A stretch of 64,000 nt of DNA. Source: Ochromonas danica (Eukaryota > Sar > Chrysophyceae > Chromulinales > Chromulinaceae). This document shows, in pieces, positions 20,795 to 31,932 of the stretch. The stretch covers positions 62,001 to 126,000 of the forward strand of contig VKHL01000043.1 of assembly GCA_015146655.1 (NCBI GenBank), read 5' to 3'. The position numbers were made by a program, and so were the translations under genes. How positions within the stretch are numbered: the stretch's first letter is position 1; each line of letters opens with the position of its first letter. The notes below the pieces were generated by a model. It had not been told where the DNA came from. It saw nothing but the letters and a program-made list of their open reading frames with translations, and searched no databases.

Positions 20795-21446
20795 CTAGCC
20801 AGTGCGGCGAATGCTTTCCAAATTCTTTCTCACGGACTGCACGGAGTCGATCACTTCTTGGGCTTGCTGGTGGTTAGAGGCGAGCTTGGCCTGCATGTGC
20901 TTCGCCGTGGCCCTATAGAGACGCTGGCTCTGATACACCAAACACCATCCACACAGCATAAACCATGTCAGACACACCATAACGTTACCCACAACACATC
21001 ATATCTCATATCATATCATATCATATCAACCCACAGAGGGGAAGGGGTTGACTCACATTTTCAGCATCAACCCGCCTCTTGTTCAGAAACTTCATCTTCT
21101 CGATGAGTTCGGCTTCCAGTCGTCGTCGCGGGAAGTCACTCGCCTTGTCGTCTGGGCTGGCCTCCGAGGGGAACGGCTTGACTGCCGCCAGCCGCTGAGA
21201 CACGCTGGCCACACTCCCCGCGCTGCTCGAATCTTCCGCTGACTCTCTCTGTCTCGCAGAGAAGGAGGAGGGCGTGATGCGTGGCTGGCAGCGGTCCTGC
21301 GGGTGGAGGATCTGATAGCTCGAGACCGTGGAGCTGGTTGAGAGGTCTTTGGCGGAAATCTCTCCTGCAATGACCTGAGAGAACTTTCCCGGCTTGATCA
21401 CTTTCCTGGGAGATCGAGAATCCCCTGGAGATGTGCGAGACTTCAT
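20795..21446 (-). CDS. small coiled-coil protein, possibly KxDL-like
   Basis: Two exons (21057-21446 and 20795-20929) joined across a 127-bp intron give 174 residues. The first 100 residues are Ser/Pro-rich and disordered. The rest is helical: LEAELIEKMKFLNKRR, then across the splice SQRLYRATAKHMQAKLASNH and a final RKNLESIRRTG. The helix length and the K-x-L-x-x-I end recall BLOC-1/BORC-type KxDL proteins of lysosome positioning, but the motif is not exact. The intron contains a short ATATC tandem repeat (about 21000-21028). Confidence 0.65.
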
Positions 21447-21792
21447 AGTCCACTGCTAGACCAGACTTGTCTATATCTGAATAATATGGAATAGATTACA
21501 ACGGAGAGGGCAACTTCCATCTTAAGTTAACATGGACATGTTCAGTATAGTTACCCTGGTGTAGCCTATGGTGTAATCTACTGTACTAAACGAAACTAAT
21601 AAATGGACTACATAGACTACAGTGCTTGTATAGGACTAGTATAGGACTTGGTTAAGTACAAGATGATATCTTAAGTAGCTATCAAGCAACAAGGGACTAA
21701 TTTACAATCTTGTTATGTACTACGATAGTATATAATAGACTAATAAGCAAGCAGAACAGATAGAAAGAGAAAGAGAGATCCATAGCGATCGA
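21447..21792. other. intergenic, AT-rich
   Basis: AT-rich spacer with many short CTAGTATAGG-like and TAGACTA-like words but no gene. It should contain the promoter of the small coiled-coil gene and the 3' end of the ABCG transcript. Confidence 0.5.
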
Positions 21793-24700
21793 TCACCTCT
21801 TCTCGAAGTCCAGGTAAGCCAGCAAGAGATAGCTGAGGACTGTGTGAATAACTACAAAGGCCCACAAAATGGCACCGCATTGCCAGGCGTCGAGTTCTTG
21901 GAAGCCCAAGTTGGAGAGATAGATCTCCTCGAGGGGCAGCTCAGAGTTACCAGAAAACTCGTTAACCACGACAGCCTGGAAGGAGAAGCGCATGTAGGAC
22001 AAGTTATCAGCCCATTGCAACCACTTGGGAAACTGAGGCAGATAGACAATGAAGCCTTCAAAAGCCATTGCGAAGAACAAGGCGACAGGGAAGAAGCTCA
22101 TAGCAATCTCAGCGCTGGCCGAGACGTAGCTCACCATCTGGCAGACCATACAGCCTATCCAATCCGTCACCAAGACAATGTAGAGAAAGCAGAAGAAGGC
22201 GGACCATTCTTTGCGAAGACCTGTGAGACAGTACAGGATTATGCTGTAGCAGGTCACGTTGATTGCAGAGAAAGGAAGCACAACAATCACATTCGTCAGC
22301 CAGTAGGCAAACGTGCAATAGGCCGAAGCAGCTCGCTCTCGATAGAAGAGCATGCGATCTTCCAAGAGAGCTGGGATGTCTTCCTGATGACCCATGAGGA
22401 CCAGCAGCAACGTGAAGAAGAGAATGCAGAGACGATTACTATAGCAACTAGTATCTGTGCCAGTAGGCAAAGCATAGAAGACCGAGCCATAGAATAGAGC
22501 AATGAACATGTATCGTAACGAGGTGGCTAACAACAGCGAAGGAGTGCGAACACGTTGCAAAACTCGACGGCGAACTAAGACCGAAACTTGGTGCCCCAGA
22601 GATGTCGTGGCCGTGCCCCATCTACTGGCGATAGCTCTGCTGCGCTTGGAAGGAGAAAGCACTCCACTTTTGGCCTGATCCTCCGCCTCTACGCCTGCAA
22701 GCATGGTTGAAAGACTCTGTCCTTGCATGCTGCGGGCGAACAATGCGTCCAAGTCTGCATTGGTTAGTTTTTCCGCACCAGCGCTCCGACTTGCCATACC
22801 ACTCACGACTTCGATGAGGAAGTCTGCGGGGTTGATGTCAGCAGCACAGATGAAGTTGCAAGGAGAGCCCTGGAAGTATCTTGCAGCTTCTGTAACAGGT
22901 CCAGCGAAGACAAGCCGCCCTTCTGCGAGGAGGAGAAGGTTGTGGAAGAGATGGAAAGTGCGGACAGAGGGTTGGTGGATAGTGCACAGAATAGTGCGAT
23001 TGAATTGAGTGAGACCTTGCACAATGGAGATCACTTCGTAGGCCATGGAGCTGTCCAATCCTGTCGTTGGCTCGTCCAGAAAGATAAGATTGGGGAGATG
23101 GATGATCTCGATGCCAATGGCCAGGCGCTTTTTCTGTCCGCCTGAAATACCGCGACGTTCTTCATCTCCGACCAAGGAATGAGATATTTCGTCAAGCCTC
23201 AGGATTGACATGATCTCCTTGACTCGAAGGGCTTTCTTCCCTTGGTCCCATTGCTCGGGTAGGCGCAGGGCCGCAGAGAAGGCAAGTGTCTCCTCCACAG
23301 TCAAGCAAGGAAGGAAGACGTTGTCTTGCGTGACATAGGCGGAGATGGCTCGCAGGTCTTGTCCCTCGCTCTCTCGGCCATTCAAGAATATCTTCCCGCC
23401 AATTTGTCCCGTCGTCTTGCGATGAGACAATACGTCGAGCAAGGTGGACTTGCCAGCACCGGAAGAGCCCATCAAAGCGCACAGACTGCCTGCTGGAATG
23501 ATGCCAGAAAGACCTTTCAATATGGACAGAGAGCCAAAGTCGTAAGTAATCCGAAGAAATGCCAACTCTACTCCACTGCCTGGCACCATCATGCTACCAG
23601 TTGAGGTGCCGGGAAGGTCGCGCAGAACAGGATCTGGAGGTGGAGGTCGCTCGATAGTGACGGAGTCCATTAACTTCTCCGAGAGATTCGATCTGTCCAG
23701 CAATGGATTGACACCCACTGCTTGGCTCTCAGCAAGCTTATCCTTCGTTCCATTTAATAAATCACATAAAGCAAGTTTCTTGAGGTTCTTGCGAGGAGGT
23801 CGCATGGCGAGATAGGCCAGCAACACGTTGAACACGACCACGATGGAGAGAATCCAGTAGGAGTTGTATTTGTCATATCCGTCGAAGCCAAACATCTCCA
23901 GGACAGAGGGATATCCGTCGTTGTCTTCAGGCGAGGAATAGTCACTCCATTGGTTCACCATGGTGCCTTGGAAGGCCCAGCGAATGTAGCTGACATAGGG
24001 CGCCCAGGACCACATGGCTGGCACGTCGTCTACAGGGATAGCATACCCTGCGAAGAGCGAGAAGAAGAGGAAGGACAGAGGGTAGAGGATGAAGGACATT
24101 CTCTCATCATTTGTCCATGCTGCTAACGCCATTGCCAGGTAATAAGATGATAGCGAGGCGATGAGTAGCAAGGAAGAGAAATACCAGAAATAGTCCCATT
24201 CCAGCGGGAAAGAGCACAGGAAATAGGTTGGTATTGCAAAGAAAACGAAGCCTACCACTTGCAAAGGAATGACGGAGAGACTGTTGGCCAGCCAATAAGG
24301 AGAAACAGAGTAAGCGAAGGCCAGCACTTCTCTCTGGAAAATGCGATGCAAAGAGCAGAGCTGTGGAATACTTTCCACATTGGAAACCATGGTGTACATC
24401 ATACCAAAGAATAGCAATGCCGATATGTTGTTGACTTCGGCTTGAGGCACACCAAACATGTCAAAGAGAGGCAGAGTGACCTCCACCTGGTTGAAGAAGA
24501 TCGTGCCGATGAGTCCTCCCACCAACGCATTCTTTGCCAATTGCGCGATGATTTCCTGTCGATTACGCACAATCGCCGTGCATTGTCTTTTTAAGATATG
24601 TTTGAATTGTGTCCATTTCGTGGTAGCATGGAGGCGGTGGCGGTGGTGGAAGGGCATAGACGAGGTGGGGCCTGTCTGAGAGGAATTGTCTTCACTTGCT

Positions 24701-25815
24701 CTCACCTGACAAGGCTGGTCCACTTCTCGTCGCAACTCGCTATTGTTGTAACACTCCACTAGTTGAAGAGCGGTCATGGACCCGAAAGACGAGGAAGCCA
24801 GCATGCCTTGAGAGACTTCAATAACAAATTCTGCGGGATTTTCGCCAATTTCGCAGTTGAACCCCAAAGAAGTGAAATAACCCACTGCTCGACGAGTTGG
24901 ACCATAATATATCAGCCTTCCTTCAACAATCAGAACCAAGCTGTCGAACAAGGCGAAGACTTGAGGAGAAGGTTGGTGAATAGTCGACACACACGTTCGA
25001 TTTTGGTCGGCAAGCTTGCGAACCGTTTGCATCACCTCAAGCGCCATGAGACTATCCAGCCCTGAAGTTGGCTCATCTAAGAAGATACAATCGGGTAAAG
25101 ACACGATCTCCACCGCGATGGAGAGGCGCTTCATCTGTCCTCCTGAGATGCCGCGAATCTTCTGTCCTCCCACGTAGCTGTGCTGGATGGAGTTCAGCCC
25201 CATGAGGTCAAGGAGCATGTTCACTCGCTGCTCGATGACATCCAAGCTAGTCCCTTCAGGGAGGCGCACTTGGGCGGAAAACAAGACAGTCTCTCGCACA
25301 GTGAGGGTGGGGATGTGCAGGTCGTCTTGCAGGATGTAGGCGCTGTCTCTCTGGAACCACTTCGAGCGACTGCCTCCATTGAAGAGAATCTCTCCAGACC
25401 ACTCTCCTTGAAACTTTCGATCGGCTAAGAGATCCAACAAGGTGCTGTCATAGCACAGAGATGTCAATGACAGCACAAGGTCCACACAGTCAATCACTCA
25501 CCTCTTACCGGAACCAGAAGGTCCCATAAGAGCACAAAGGGACCCAGGAAGCAAGCTGAAGGTCAGGTCCTTCAAGATCAGCTTCTTGGAGTCCGCTTGA
25601 GTGCCAATGGGAACGGAATAGTGAAGGCGCTGCACATCGATTTGACGACCTCTGCATTTGGTCGCAATCACTGCGCTTTCTTCTTCAAACGAAGGATCAT
25701 TATTCGAACCTTCCACTGACATCCACGTTGAGACGGTGGAAAAGTCCTGCCAAGATCTCCAACTCTGACTGGGAGAAGAGACAGACTGTGAGTGTGTTGT
25801 GGGAGTCAGACCCAA
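21793..25815 (-). CDS. full-size ABCG transporter (tandem NBD-TMD)
   Basis: Two exons (25502-25815, 21793-25444) with a 57-bp intron that cuts the first Walker A motif after GKS encode about 1,320 residues. The order is NBD1-TMD1-NBD2-TMD2, the reverse (ABCG) arrangement. NBD1: GPSGSGKS, signature ISGGQMKRLSIA, Walker B FLDEPTSGLD. NBD2: GSSGAGKS, ISGGQKKRLAIG, FLDEPTTGLD. Both ATP sites look canonical, unlike fungal PDR proteins where site 1 is degenerate; it resembles two fused WHITE-type half transporters. Membrane parts contain the usual six-helix blocks (FILYPLSFLFFSLFAGYAIP in TMD1). Likely role: export of lipids, sterols or xenobiotics. Confidence 0.93.
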
Positions 25816-25994
25816 CGGAAGCCCATTGGGTTGCCCACGGGTTTCTTCCCAAAGCCAGACCAGATCTCCAGATCGTGTTTCCGTTGCGTTGTTACGGTGA
25901 GATTATGTTATGGTGATCATCTCAACGCAACCAATTCATCCATTCACTCGGTCTGTACTTTATCACACTGGTCGATTAGCTACTTGAAAAAAGA

Positions 25995-27170
25995 ATGGTT
26001 TGCAAGATCTTGCGGGGGTTTCTCCTCCTCCTCTGCGCCAGCCTCTCCTTTGGATCGCATTTCCAAATGGTGAGGGACTGCTTGACTGTCTGTCTCCTTG
26101 ACTTGACTGACTTGACTTTGCTCGTGCTCTGTCCCTAGCTCGAAGAAGAGGAGGTGATGGCGATGATCCACAAGGCGGAGGCCCATGACTTGAGCGGGCA
26201 GGAGGGCGAGGCTGCAGTGTCTCATCTGCTCCACAGAGGGCGAGAGGTCGTCTTCGATCTCTCCGCCTCGCCCACCCGCAGCCCAACTTTGGCACCAACT
26301 GCTGACCACACGACCTTTCCTTCCTTTTCCCCCACTGTTGACCACACTGCCTTTCCCTCTTTCTCGCCCTCGAGCATGACCGAAGAGCCCACAGTAGCCC
26401 CCACCTGGTCTCCCTCCCTTGCCCCCACCCGCAGCCCCACTGCCTCTCCCTCAAGGCTGCCGACCGTCGCCCCCACGCGCTCTCCCAGCGCCATTCCTTC
26501 AGTTGCGCCAACTGCCACGCCAAGTGCCACCCGAGCCCCTACGACTGCCCCGACCGCTCAAACCCAGCCAGTGCTGACCTTCTCTTCCTCCTTCACCATG
26601 GCTGGATTGACCTCCGCGACTCTCTCAGCCGCGGATCAGGAGGCTGTCTTGAATGCCCAGGCAGAGATCCTCGCCATCTCTGTGAACTACATTGTCTTCG
26701 TCAGCGCCACTGCACAGACTCACATGCGACATGTCGCGAGTGTGGAAGTCACTGTGATCACTCAGACCACACTGCCACTGGTGGACTTCCCTCAGTACGG
26801 AGGCGATGCCACCTCTCTCTACCAGAGCATGACCTCCACTTTGTCCTCCTCTGTGGCTGACGGAAGCTTCTCTTCCACTTTGACTGTCCAGGCCTCGAAC
26901 TCGGGCTCGACCAACCTCGCGACTGCCTCAGTGTCGTCGGTTGACAATTCTGACGCCGTGGTCGACAGTCCTGACGATGACGGCGGAGACAAACACAAGA
27001 AGCTGTCCGACGGCGCGATTGCTGGCATTGTCATCGGCTGCGTCGTTTTCGTCGCGCTCTTCATGCTCGCCTACTATTATTGCTTTTCTTGTTCAGGCTC
27101 GAACAGTAAATTCGTCAGCCCTAGCTACAACCAGGCGGTGGTTAATCCCAGCGCGCACACCCACATGTAG
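25995..27170 (+). CDS. secreted/type I membrane protein with Pro-Thr repeats
   Basis: Two exons (25995-26069, 26139-27170) encode about 368 residues. Exon 1 is a signal peptide (MVCKILRGFLLLLCASLSFG). Next comes a stalk of repeats such as SPTRSPTLAPT, SFSPT and APTRSPSA (about residues 60-160), typical of stramenopile surface proteins and probably O-glycosylated. A beta-type domain of about 130 residues follows (SSSFTMAGLTSATLSAADQE...), then one membrane helix (GAIAGIVIGCVVFVALFMLA) and a short cytosolic tail. Likely a cell-surface protein; the ligand is unknown. Confidence 0.8.
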
Positions 27171-27596
27171 AGGCCTGGTCTTAGTGTACATGATCCCATT
27201 CCAAATCCTTGATGTCGCACCTGTTCTAGTTTCCCTTTATTCCTCGCTTGGCGATGTTACCTTCGCTGTGTGTGTTTTGTTCTTGTTTTGTATGAGATGG
27301 TGTAGAGTCTTCACTTAGTTTAACACGGTAAGTCTTAGTGTACTGTTACTAACATACCACTGTTAGACTTTGGGGTTATTACTGTAGAAAGAGTTTATAT
27401 AGTACTAGTCCACAATCTATTGACTATGTAAACTATGTGACTATGTTAGCTATATTACAATGTATAGACTGCTGTACAATGTGGGGCGATAAACAGCTTC
27501 CGGCAGAGGAAAGAGAGAATCGCGTTTCTTCCCTCGCAAGGTAAGAATAGTGCGAAAGAAAGGGATGGGCTTGTTTGAAAGCGAAAGAGAGAAGGA
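27171..27596. other. intergenic between the PT-repeat gene and the LRR gene
   Basis: AT-rich 3' UTR-like sequence, then the upstream region of the LRR gene. No gene is supported. A possible upstream exon with a donor at about 27540 was examined but does not give an open frame into the LRR gene. Confidence 0.5.
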
Positions 27597-28780
27597 ATGA
27601 GTTTCATACGAGAAATCCCTTCTCTTCAGGTGCTGGTCTTGAAGCAGATCGCAAACACACCCGTGAAGTGTGTTCATGAGCGCGGCTGCCACGCTCTGCT
27701 GGAGGCGATGGAGAAGGGCTGCTTCTCTGACCAGGACATCGTGCAGACCATCGTCAACTACATCACCAACACGGGGCGCATGACCGACGATGCCGTGCCC
27801 CCTGTCTTGTTGAGGAATAGAGAGAAAATCTGCCTCACCAACTCCAAGATCTCTGGTTAGCACTGCCTCTGCCTCTATAGAGTGACTGAGTGAGCGATAG
27901 TAACGCACTGTGTGTACTCTGTGTGTACTGTGTGTGTGTGCGTGTGTGTGTGTGTCACAGGCCGCTACCTTCTCAAGGTGGTGACTCTAAGCAAAGGCCA
28001 GCTGACTCACTTGGACGTCTCTGGCTGCTTCCAAGTGGACCACTCCATCCTGCAGGGAGTCTTCCGCGACTGCCCCTCTCTCACTCACCTCAACTTGCGC
28101 TCTTGCCGCAAGCTGGGACAGAAGTTCATCGACGTCATCACCTCGATGGCCGTGCCTCCTTTGGTCAGCTTGAACCTCGGAGGCAACTACAACATCGACG
28201 ACCAAGCCATGCAGCGCTTCCTGCGCGGCTATCCCAAACTGCGCCTGCTGCAGGAACTGAACGTCTCGGGCATCGCCATGAAAGACAACACCTTGCTGCT
28301 CCTGGTCAATCAATGCCCCGCCCTCAGATCGCTGGGGCTGGGCTATCTTGACGTCAACGAGCAGACGCTGAGGGAAGTCTTCTTGCGGCTGGGCGGGCAA
28401 GTCGAGCGGCTGGATCTGTCCTGGCTGTCCACTACCATTCCCTCGTACAACCTGCCGCCCTCGCCAGAGTTCTTGGTTGATAGTCTAGTGCTCTACTGCA
28501 CGAGGTTGAAAGAGGTGGATCTCAGTGGCAATCGCGTCATCTTCGCTCCTCATCTCGTCGATCTCATCGAGCGAAAGCTCGCTCAGGTAATTCCCACCCG
28601 CTGTCCAGTCAAGTTGATCTCATATCTCTCTCTTTCCTGGTCTCTCTGCAGCAACAAGAGGGCAGTATGGTGGAGAGCAGTCCTCTGGAGAGCCTCATCG
28701 TCAAGTTCGTGGGGTCGCCCAAGTCAACAATCGAGAACAATGTCAAGGCCATCTATCCACAGCTCAGAATCACATGCTGA
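27597..28780 (+). CDS. leucine-rich-repeat protein (AMN1/FBXL-like repeats)
   Basis: Three exons (27597-27855, 27961-28586, 28652-28780) give about 337 residues. Repeats of about 26 residues with the Cys-containing LRR consensus are clear: LTHLDVSGCFQVDHSI, LTHLNLRSCRKLGQKF, LVSLNLGGNYNIDDQA, LQELNVSGIAMKDNT, VERLDLSW, LKEVDLSGN. No F-box is seen at the N-terminus. Such proteins often select substrates for ubiquitin ligases, but without the F-box this is a guess. Intron 1 holds a GT microsatellite next to its acceptor. Confidence 0.8.
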
Positions 28781-28810
28781 TCTGATCTGATCTGATGTGA
28801 TCTGATCTGC
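28772..28810. repeat. CTGAT microsatellite
   Basis: Short tandem repeat of (A/T)CTGAT units directly overlapping and following the stop codon of the LRR gene. Simple sequence, no further function inferred. Confidence 0.7.
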
Positions 28811-28949
28811 GGAGATCACTCTTAGTCGTTCAACTAGTGGTGTGTTAGATTAGGTAGGAAATGTATAGTAACGCATTTAGACGGAGGGGAAGGGAAATGT
28901 CAACTGCGCTACAATTGGTTTCTGTGCTAGATGCTGGTAGGCAATGTTT

Positions 28950-31742
28950 TCACCGCTTGGGCATGCGAAGGGAAAGGTTTGATTGGGTCTGAGGGGCGGC
29001 GCGAAGGGCTTCAACGCGTCGTTTATAAGCTGCATAATATCCTCGTCGATGGCTCTGCGTGTCCACGACAAGAGTCGAGAGGCTGTGATCACTTCCTCCC
29101 GCTTTGAACATACTGCGACTGGTCCTGGTAGTTGAGCATGAGGACTGCCTGCTAGTGTTGTTAGTGTTGTTATTGTTGCTGTTGGATGGCGAGGCATTCT
29201 CTCTTCTGGCTTGAGAGAGAACTTCTCTCTTTTGGTCCAGATTGATCAACTTGCGCCTACTCGTTGGATTAACAACCACTTCAGGAATAGACCCATTTAG
29301 CAATGAATGCGACTGGTTGAAGGCGATGATGGAAATACCCGCCGCAGTATCGCTAAGATCTGAGAGGCTATGGGGAAGGGAAATGCCTAACGTCCTCACC
29401 ATGACTTGTCGATTGTAAGTCTCTACCCATGCCCGCAGACTTTTCCTTCCCACCATTCGCAGCTGAATGCTCTTCAAGACAGAACTGCCTGTGCACAAAG
29501 ATCTCCGCCAATGCCTCCAAACAGACAAACATTGAAAATAGATGTGTTTCGTCTCGACTGCTTGGACGGCGCATTGAATGCGATGGAGACGTCGAAGAAT
29601 CTCTCCTTGACATCTCTTGACCTGCAACTGTTGACTCGCTCTGGCTCTGTTGAGTCTGAGCCATCTCTGCAGATAGACTACTAACAGCAAAGCATCGGGG
29701 GAATGCCTGGACAGAAGACGAGATGAATATCGCCATCTCAATGCCAGCCACGCCTTGCCTTTGTCTTTCTTGCAAGAGTGAAGGAGTCGACGAAGACGGT
29801 CTCTTCTCCAAGCACGGCATTCCTTCGCCTTTCTCCAGCAATGCATAGCGCGAAACAACGAGTGCTTAGCGCAGGCGATGCGATCATATTCTGCAAACCA
29901 ACTCTCCCAACATCTCCTCATACGCAGAAAGTTCTGCTTGATGGCGCAGTGCTGTGTTTGCTCTCTTTCCCAGCGACGAGCAGGAACAAACAGACCTGCC
30001 CAATGCTGCCAAATGATAGCCATGACCTTTCGATTGCGATGGACGAGGACGAGCTTTCGATCAGCTTCTCCTCCCTCGTCCCCTTCGTCTAACCATCGAT
30101 AGTCAAGAAGTCGATCTCCATGATGATTCGCCTCTAGACGATGACTGTGCAAATCATGCAGCGAACTGTATCTGAGGCTGTGAAGGCGTTGATACACTTT
30201 CAGCCGTCTGCGAAGATCCGCTGATCTCTGACTTCGGCCATACCACAGCCTGAACACTTTCCACGCGGTGTAAATCTGATACCGCAGGTCTGCTCGATAG
30301 TGTATTTGGCGAAACACTCGCTGTGTGACCAGCACTTGACGTCTCCACCGCCTGAGCAGAGACTGACAGCGCATGCGCCGCACTGCTGACCTCACTTTGA
30401 TCTCTCTGACTACATGCTCCCTCCACTGCAGCAAGAGGAAGCGACGAAGCGCCTGTCTTCGTCGAAAACTGTCCGCGACGGCCAAAGAGAACTTCGCGCT
30501 CTTCGCCTGCGACCAGCTCTGCCATTGCCGAACAGCCAAGCGCAGACTAACCAGCTCATTGACTTCTCGCAGCTTCTTCTCGTACTTCCTCAGTTGAATT
30601 CTTGTCCTCCAATACCGCAGTCGACCTCTGAGGCGGCGGAGGCGGAGGAGGTCGTCTTGCTTGGCAATGTATTTGAAGCGAATTTGATCAAACCACCGCT
30701 TGAACCATTTCCGTCGTTGGAAGTTTCTGCACTTTTCTGGGTGAGTTAAATGGTTTGACCTCCACCTCACTTGACGGATCCACAGACTCCACGCGCTGTG
30801 GACTCGTCGAGTTCGACCAAACGTCTCTGCCAGCTGCAACTGATCCTTCTGAAGACGCCATGCTATGGCCGTCCTTAGCCAAACCTGCCTCATCATCTTT
30901 CTCATAACGGGTAAGAAGTGCTGCAATCGTTTGAAAAGCGTCAGTCGATGGCGATGGATTGCCTTTGCACGGCGCCGCCACTGCCGCAGAAGACCGACCA
31001 GATGGAACTGCCGACCTAACTCCATGCCTGCTCTTTGCAGTCCAAGTGAAGCGGGTCCTCTTCTCCTTTGCATCACTCCACGTTCTCCCCAATTCCCTCC
31101 AGGAAGGAAGCGACCATCATTGCCTGCCAAGCACCGCCAGCTGGCAAAGGAGAGGCGGAGATGGAACCGCCGCCACTGCTGAGCGACTCTGGGCCATCGC
31201 GCTCTTCTCCTCCACACAATCACGGCAGAGCGTAGCTCTCTGCGTTGCATCAGATGCTTCACAGCACACACTCTCTTGTAGAGGTTGGCCCAGGAGGACA
31301 GGGCGAGGCGCTTGGCTCTCCTGCGCAGACGAGATCGGACCAGCCAGAAGCGCAAATACTTCCTCTGCTTGCCGACCACTCGAAGAGGAAGCACCAGGCG
31401 CTGAGTCAATGCTAGCTGGAAGGCCCAGCGCCTCCGCCACTTCCGCAGCGCGCGCACAGTGACGAGGAAGCGCCTCCACGCAGGCAGGCGGTGCACCTCC
31501 TCCTCCTGCCGCCTTCTGCCTTGTCTGGTGAGGTAGTAGCGCCTCCACCTCCTCCAGCCATATTCTAAAGAACTCCTTCTCAGAGCAAGAGGGTGCATCT
31601 CGTCCTCGTGGTCGTCTGCCGGTTGCAAGGGCACACTGCGCAGCTGAAGGCGAGGCTCGAAGAGAGAAGAAGGTAGATCGGATGGCAGGCTATCGAGCCA
31701 TGACAGAGCTTCGAACAGGAGAGCTCGGTCTTTCTCGACCAT
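28950..31742 (-). CDS. SFI1: Sfi1-like centrin-binding repeat protein
   Basis: 930 residues in a single frame. Residues 60-780 are a long run of helical repeats with spaced Trp and basic residues, for example FRLWYGRSQRS, ALRRFLLLQWREH and LRSAVIVWRRRARW, the pattern of Sfi1 repeats in which each W-rich helix binds one centrin. The C-terminal 150 residues are disordered, with an Asn run and Ser/Thr-Arg stretches. Sfi1-type filaments span the bridge or half-bridge of spindle pole bodies and basal bodies. Divergent from MOCOS with only 190 bp between starts, so they probably share a promoter region. Confidence 0.85.
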   Translation of the reverse strand: MVEKDRALLFEALSWLDSLPSDLPSSLFEPRLQLRSVPLQPADDHEDEMHPLALRRSSLEYGWRRWRRYYLTRQGRRRQEEEVHRLPAWRRFLVTVRALRKWRRRWAFQLALTQRLVLPLRVVGKQRKYLRFWLVRSRLRRRAKRLALSSWANLYKRVCAVKHLMQRRELRSAVIVWRRRARWPRVAQQWRRFHLRLSFASWRCLAGNDGRFLPGGNWGERGVMQRRRGPASLGLQRAGMELGRQFHLVGLLRQWRRRAKAIHRHRLTLFKRLQHFLPVMRKMMRQVWLRTAIAWRLQKDQLQLAETFGRTRRVHSAWSLWIRQVRWRSNHLTHPEKCRNFQRRKWFKRWFDQIRFKYIAKQDDLLRLRRLRGRLRYWRTRIQLRKYEKKLREVNELVSLRLAVRQWQSWSQAKSAKFSLAVADSFRRRQALRRFLLLQWREHVVREIKVRSAVRRMRCQSLLRRWRRQVLVTQRVFRQIHYRADLRYQIYTAWKVFRLWYGRSQRSADLRRRLKVYQRLHSLRYSSLHDLHSHRLEANHHGDRLLDYRWLDEGDEGGEADRKLVLVHRNRKVMAIIWQHWAGLFVPARRWEREQTQHCAIKQNFLRMRRCWESWFAEYDRIACAKHSLFRAMHCWRKAKECRAWRRDRLRRLLHSCKKDKGKAWLALRWRYSSRLLSRHSPDALLLVVYLQRWLRLNRARASQQLQVKRCQGEILRRLHRIQCAVQAVETKHIYFQCLSVWRHWRRSLCTGSSVLKSIQLRMVGRKSLRAWVETYNRQVMVRTLGISLPHSLSDLSDTAAGISIIAFNQSHSLLNGSIPEVVVNPTSRRKLINLDQKREVLSQARRENASPSNSNNNNTNNTSRQSSCSTTRTSRSMFKAGGSDHSLSTLVVDTQSHRRGYYAAYKRRVEALRAAPQTQSNLSLRMPKR

Positions 31743-31855
31743 TTTCTCATTTTCGCATTGAATTTTCTTCTTTCAAACTTGCCGTTTATTGATACGAAAA
31801 GTCTGTTTCTGCATAAATCGCGTTATCTTCTCTTGTAAACTTAACGTTTGCTTGA

Positions 31856-31884
31856 TTCCATGTGGATTTCCACGTGGATTCCAT
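31856..31884. promoter_or_regulatory. TTCCAyGTGGA-type repeat in a divergent promoter
   Basis: Between the Sfi1-like and MOCOS genes lie TCCATGTGGA and TCCACGTGGA half-sites back to back, flanked by TTCCA and ATTCCAT. It resembles the motif before the OYE genes and lies 50-75 bp upstream of the MOCOS start. Confidence 0.35.
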
Positions 31885-31932
31885 TCTGCCTTGGCTATCC
31901 CAATATCTTCTCTATGATATGCTGGGAATGCG

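Noticed and set aside
25963-26530. Minus-strand frames opposite the PT-repeat gene
   Set aside because: Low-complexity mirror of Pro/Thr codons; the plus strand has signal peptide, intron and TM helix.
27450-27596. Upstream exon of the LRR gene with donor near 27540
   Set aside because: The frame that would splice into the LRR protein contains a stop and no start codon.
27900-27960. GT-rich run as a regulatory or Z-DNA element
   Set aside because: It lies within an intron right before the acceptor and is adequately explained as a microsatellite.
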